Shown here one piece after another: positions 51,136-51,275 of a stretch of 51,275 nt of DNA (position 1 is the first letter of the stretch; every line of letters starts with the position of its first letter). The DNA lies in the IMG/VR virus record IMGVR_UViG_3300010397_000016, positions 1 through 51,275 of that record; one strand, 5' to 3'. The translations under genes were made by a program, and so were the position numbers. The DNA comes from a virus. Under the pieces are notes generated by a model that was not told where the DNA came from, searched no databases, and saw nothing but the letters and a program-made list of their open reading frames with translations.

Positions 51136-51275
51136 ATGGCAAATAACGCACCACAAATTCAATACCGACAGGAGTATGTGAAGCTGTTCGAGCAGCGTCA
51201 GAGCCTTCTGCGTAAGACCGTTACCACCGAAGCAGTCATAAAAGGTAATCAGGCAGTGTTCCTGGTAGCCGGTTC
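51136..51275 (+). CDS. Major capsid protein, N-terminal part (continues at 2)
   Basis: ATG at 51136 with AAAGGGG; the first six codons are unique to this end and the remainder repeats the window start. See the entry at 2-814 for the protein. Confidence 0.88.
   Translation, partial: MANNAPQIQYRQEYVKLFEQRQSLLRKTVTTEAVIKGNQAVFLVAG
51153..51275. repeat. Terminal direct repeat, right copy
   Basis: Identical to 1-123. Closing the sequence here restores the complete capsid gene. Confidence 0.95.

Noticed and set aside
1-51275. CRISPR array, insertion sequence, integrase or attachment site
   Set aside because: No regularly spaced repeats, transposase or recombinase motifs were found; the tRNA-like gene has no second partial copy that I can see.

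Overview
The window holds one complete tailed-phage genome whose sequence closes on itself. The first 123 bases recur as the last 123, and the major capsid gene starts at 51136 and continues in frame at position 2. The molecule is therefore circular or circularly permuted, about 51,152 bp. The virion genes follow the T7-type podovirus pattern: portal of the head-tail connector family, scaffold, capsid, tail tubular A and B, small internal virion proteins, a lytic-enzyme-bearing internal protein, a huge ejected protein, then fibres. The host is Gram-negative. A GapR-like coiled-coil protein and a small repressor-like protein of a type I associate with alphaproteobacteria hint at an alphaproteobacterial host, but this is weak inference. 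I found no DNA polymerase, RNA polymerase, integrase or lysogeny module.

Layout. (1) Late rightward operon, 42645 through the closure point to 22624: small terminase candidate, two surface proteins, large terminase, portal, small virion-associated proteins, scaffold, terminator, capsid (with a structured leader), a capsid-adjacent protein, terminator, tail proteins, internal virion proteins, fibres, then a lysis group (membrane protein, Cys-rich protein, GH24 endolysin, lipoprotein candidate, lipase, holin candidate). An HNH endonuclease on the opposite strand sits between tail tubular A and B. (2) Leftward early operon, 35842 down to 22598: about 30 tightly coupled genes including a RecE-like nuclease, RecT, an RSH/MESH1-type ppGpp hydrolase, a DHH phosphoesterase, two DNA methyltransferases, an HTH protein and many tiny ORFs. 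(3) Rightward early/replication operon, 35982 to 41974: HTH-like protein, GapR-like protein, RuvC-like resolvase, replication initiator, zinc-finger ORF overlapping a T7 gp4-like primase-helicase, a Tad2 (DUF2829) anti-Thoeris homologue, an unusual tRNA, and a winged-helix-like protein. (4) A short divergent pair around 42300.

A palindromic 14-mer, ATGATTNNAATCAT, recurs at seven transcription-unit boundaries and links the modules. It is probably a phage-wide operator or promoter element. The most striking single gene is the 1,983-residue polyvalent protein at 8852-14803. It carries ParB-like, ADP-ribosyltransferase-like and zincin-like domains ahead of LPD38-type C-terminal regions, and it sits where T7 places its DNA-ejection protein. 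With the Tad2 homologue, ppGpp hydrolase, DHH enzyme and methyltransferases, the genome looks well equipped to disable nucleotide-signal and restriction defences at entry and early in infection.
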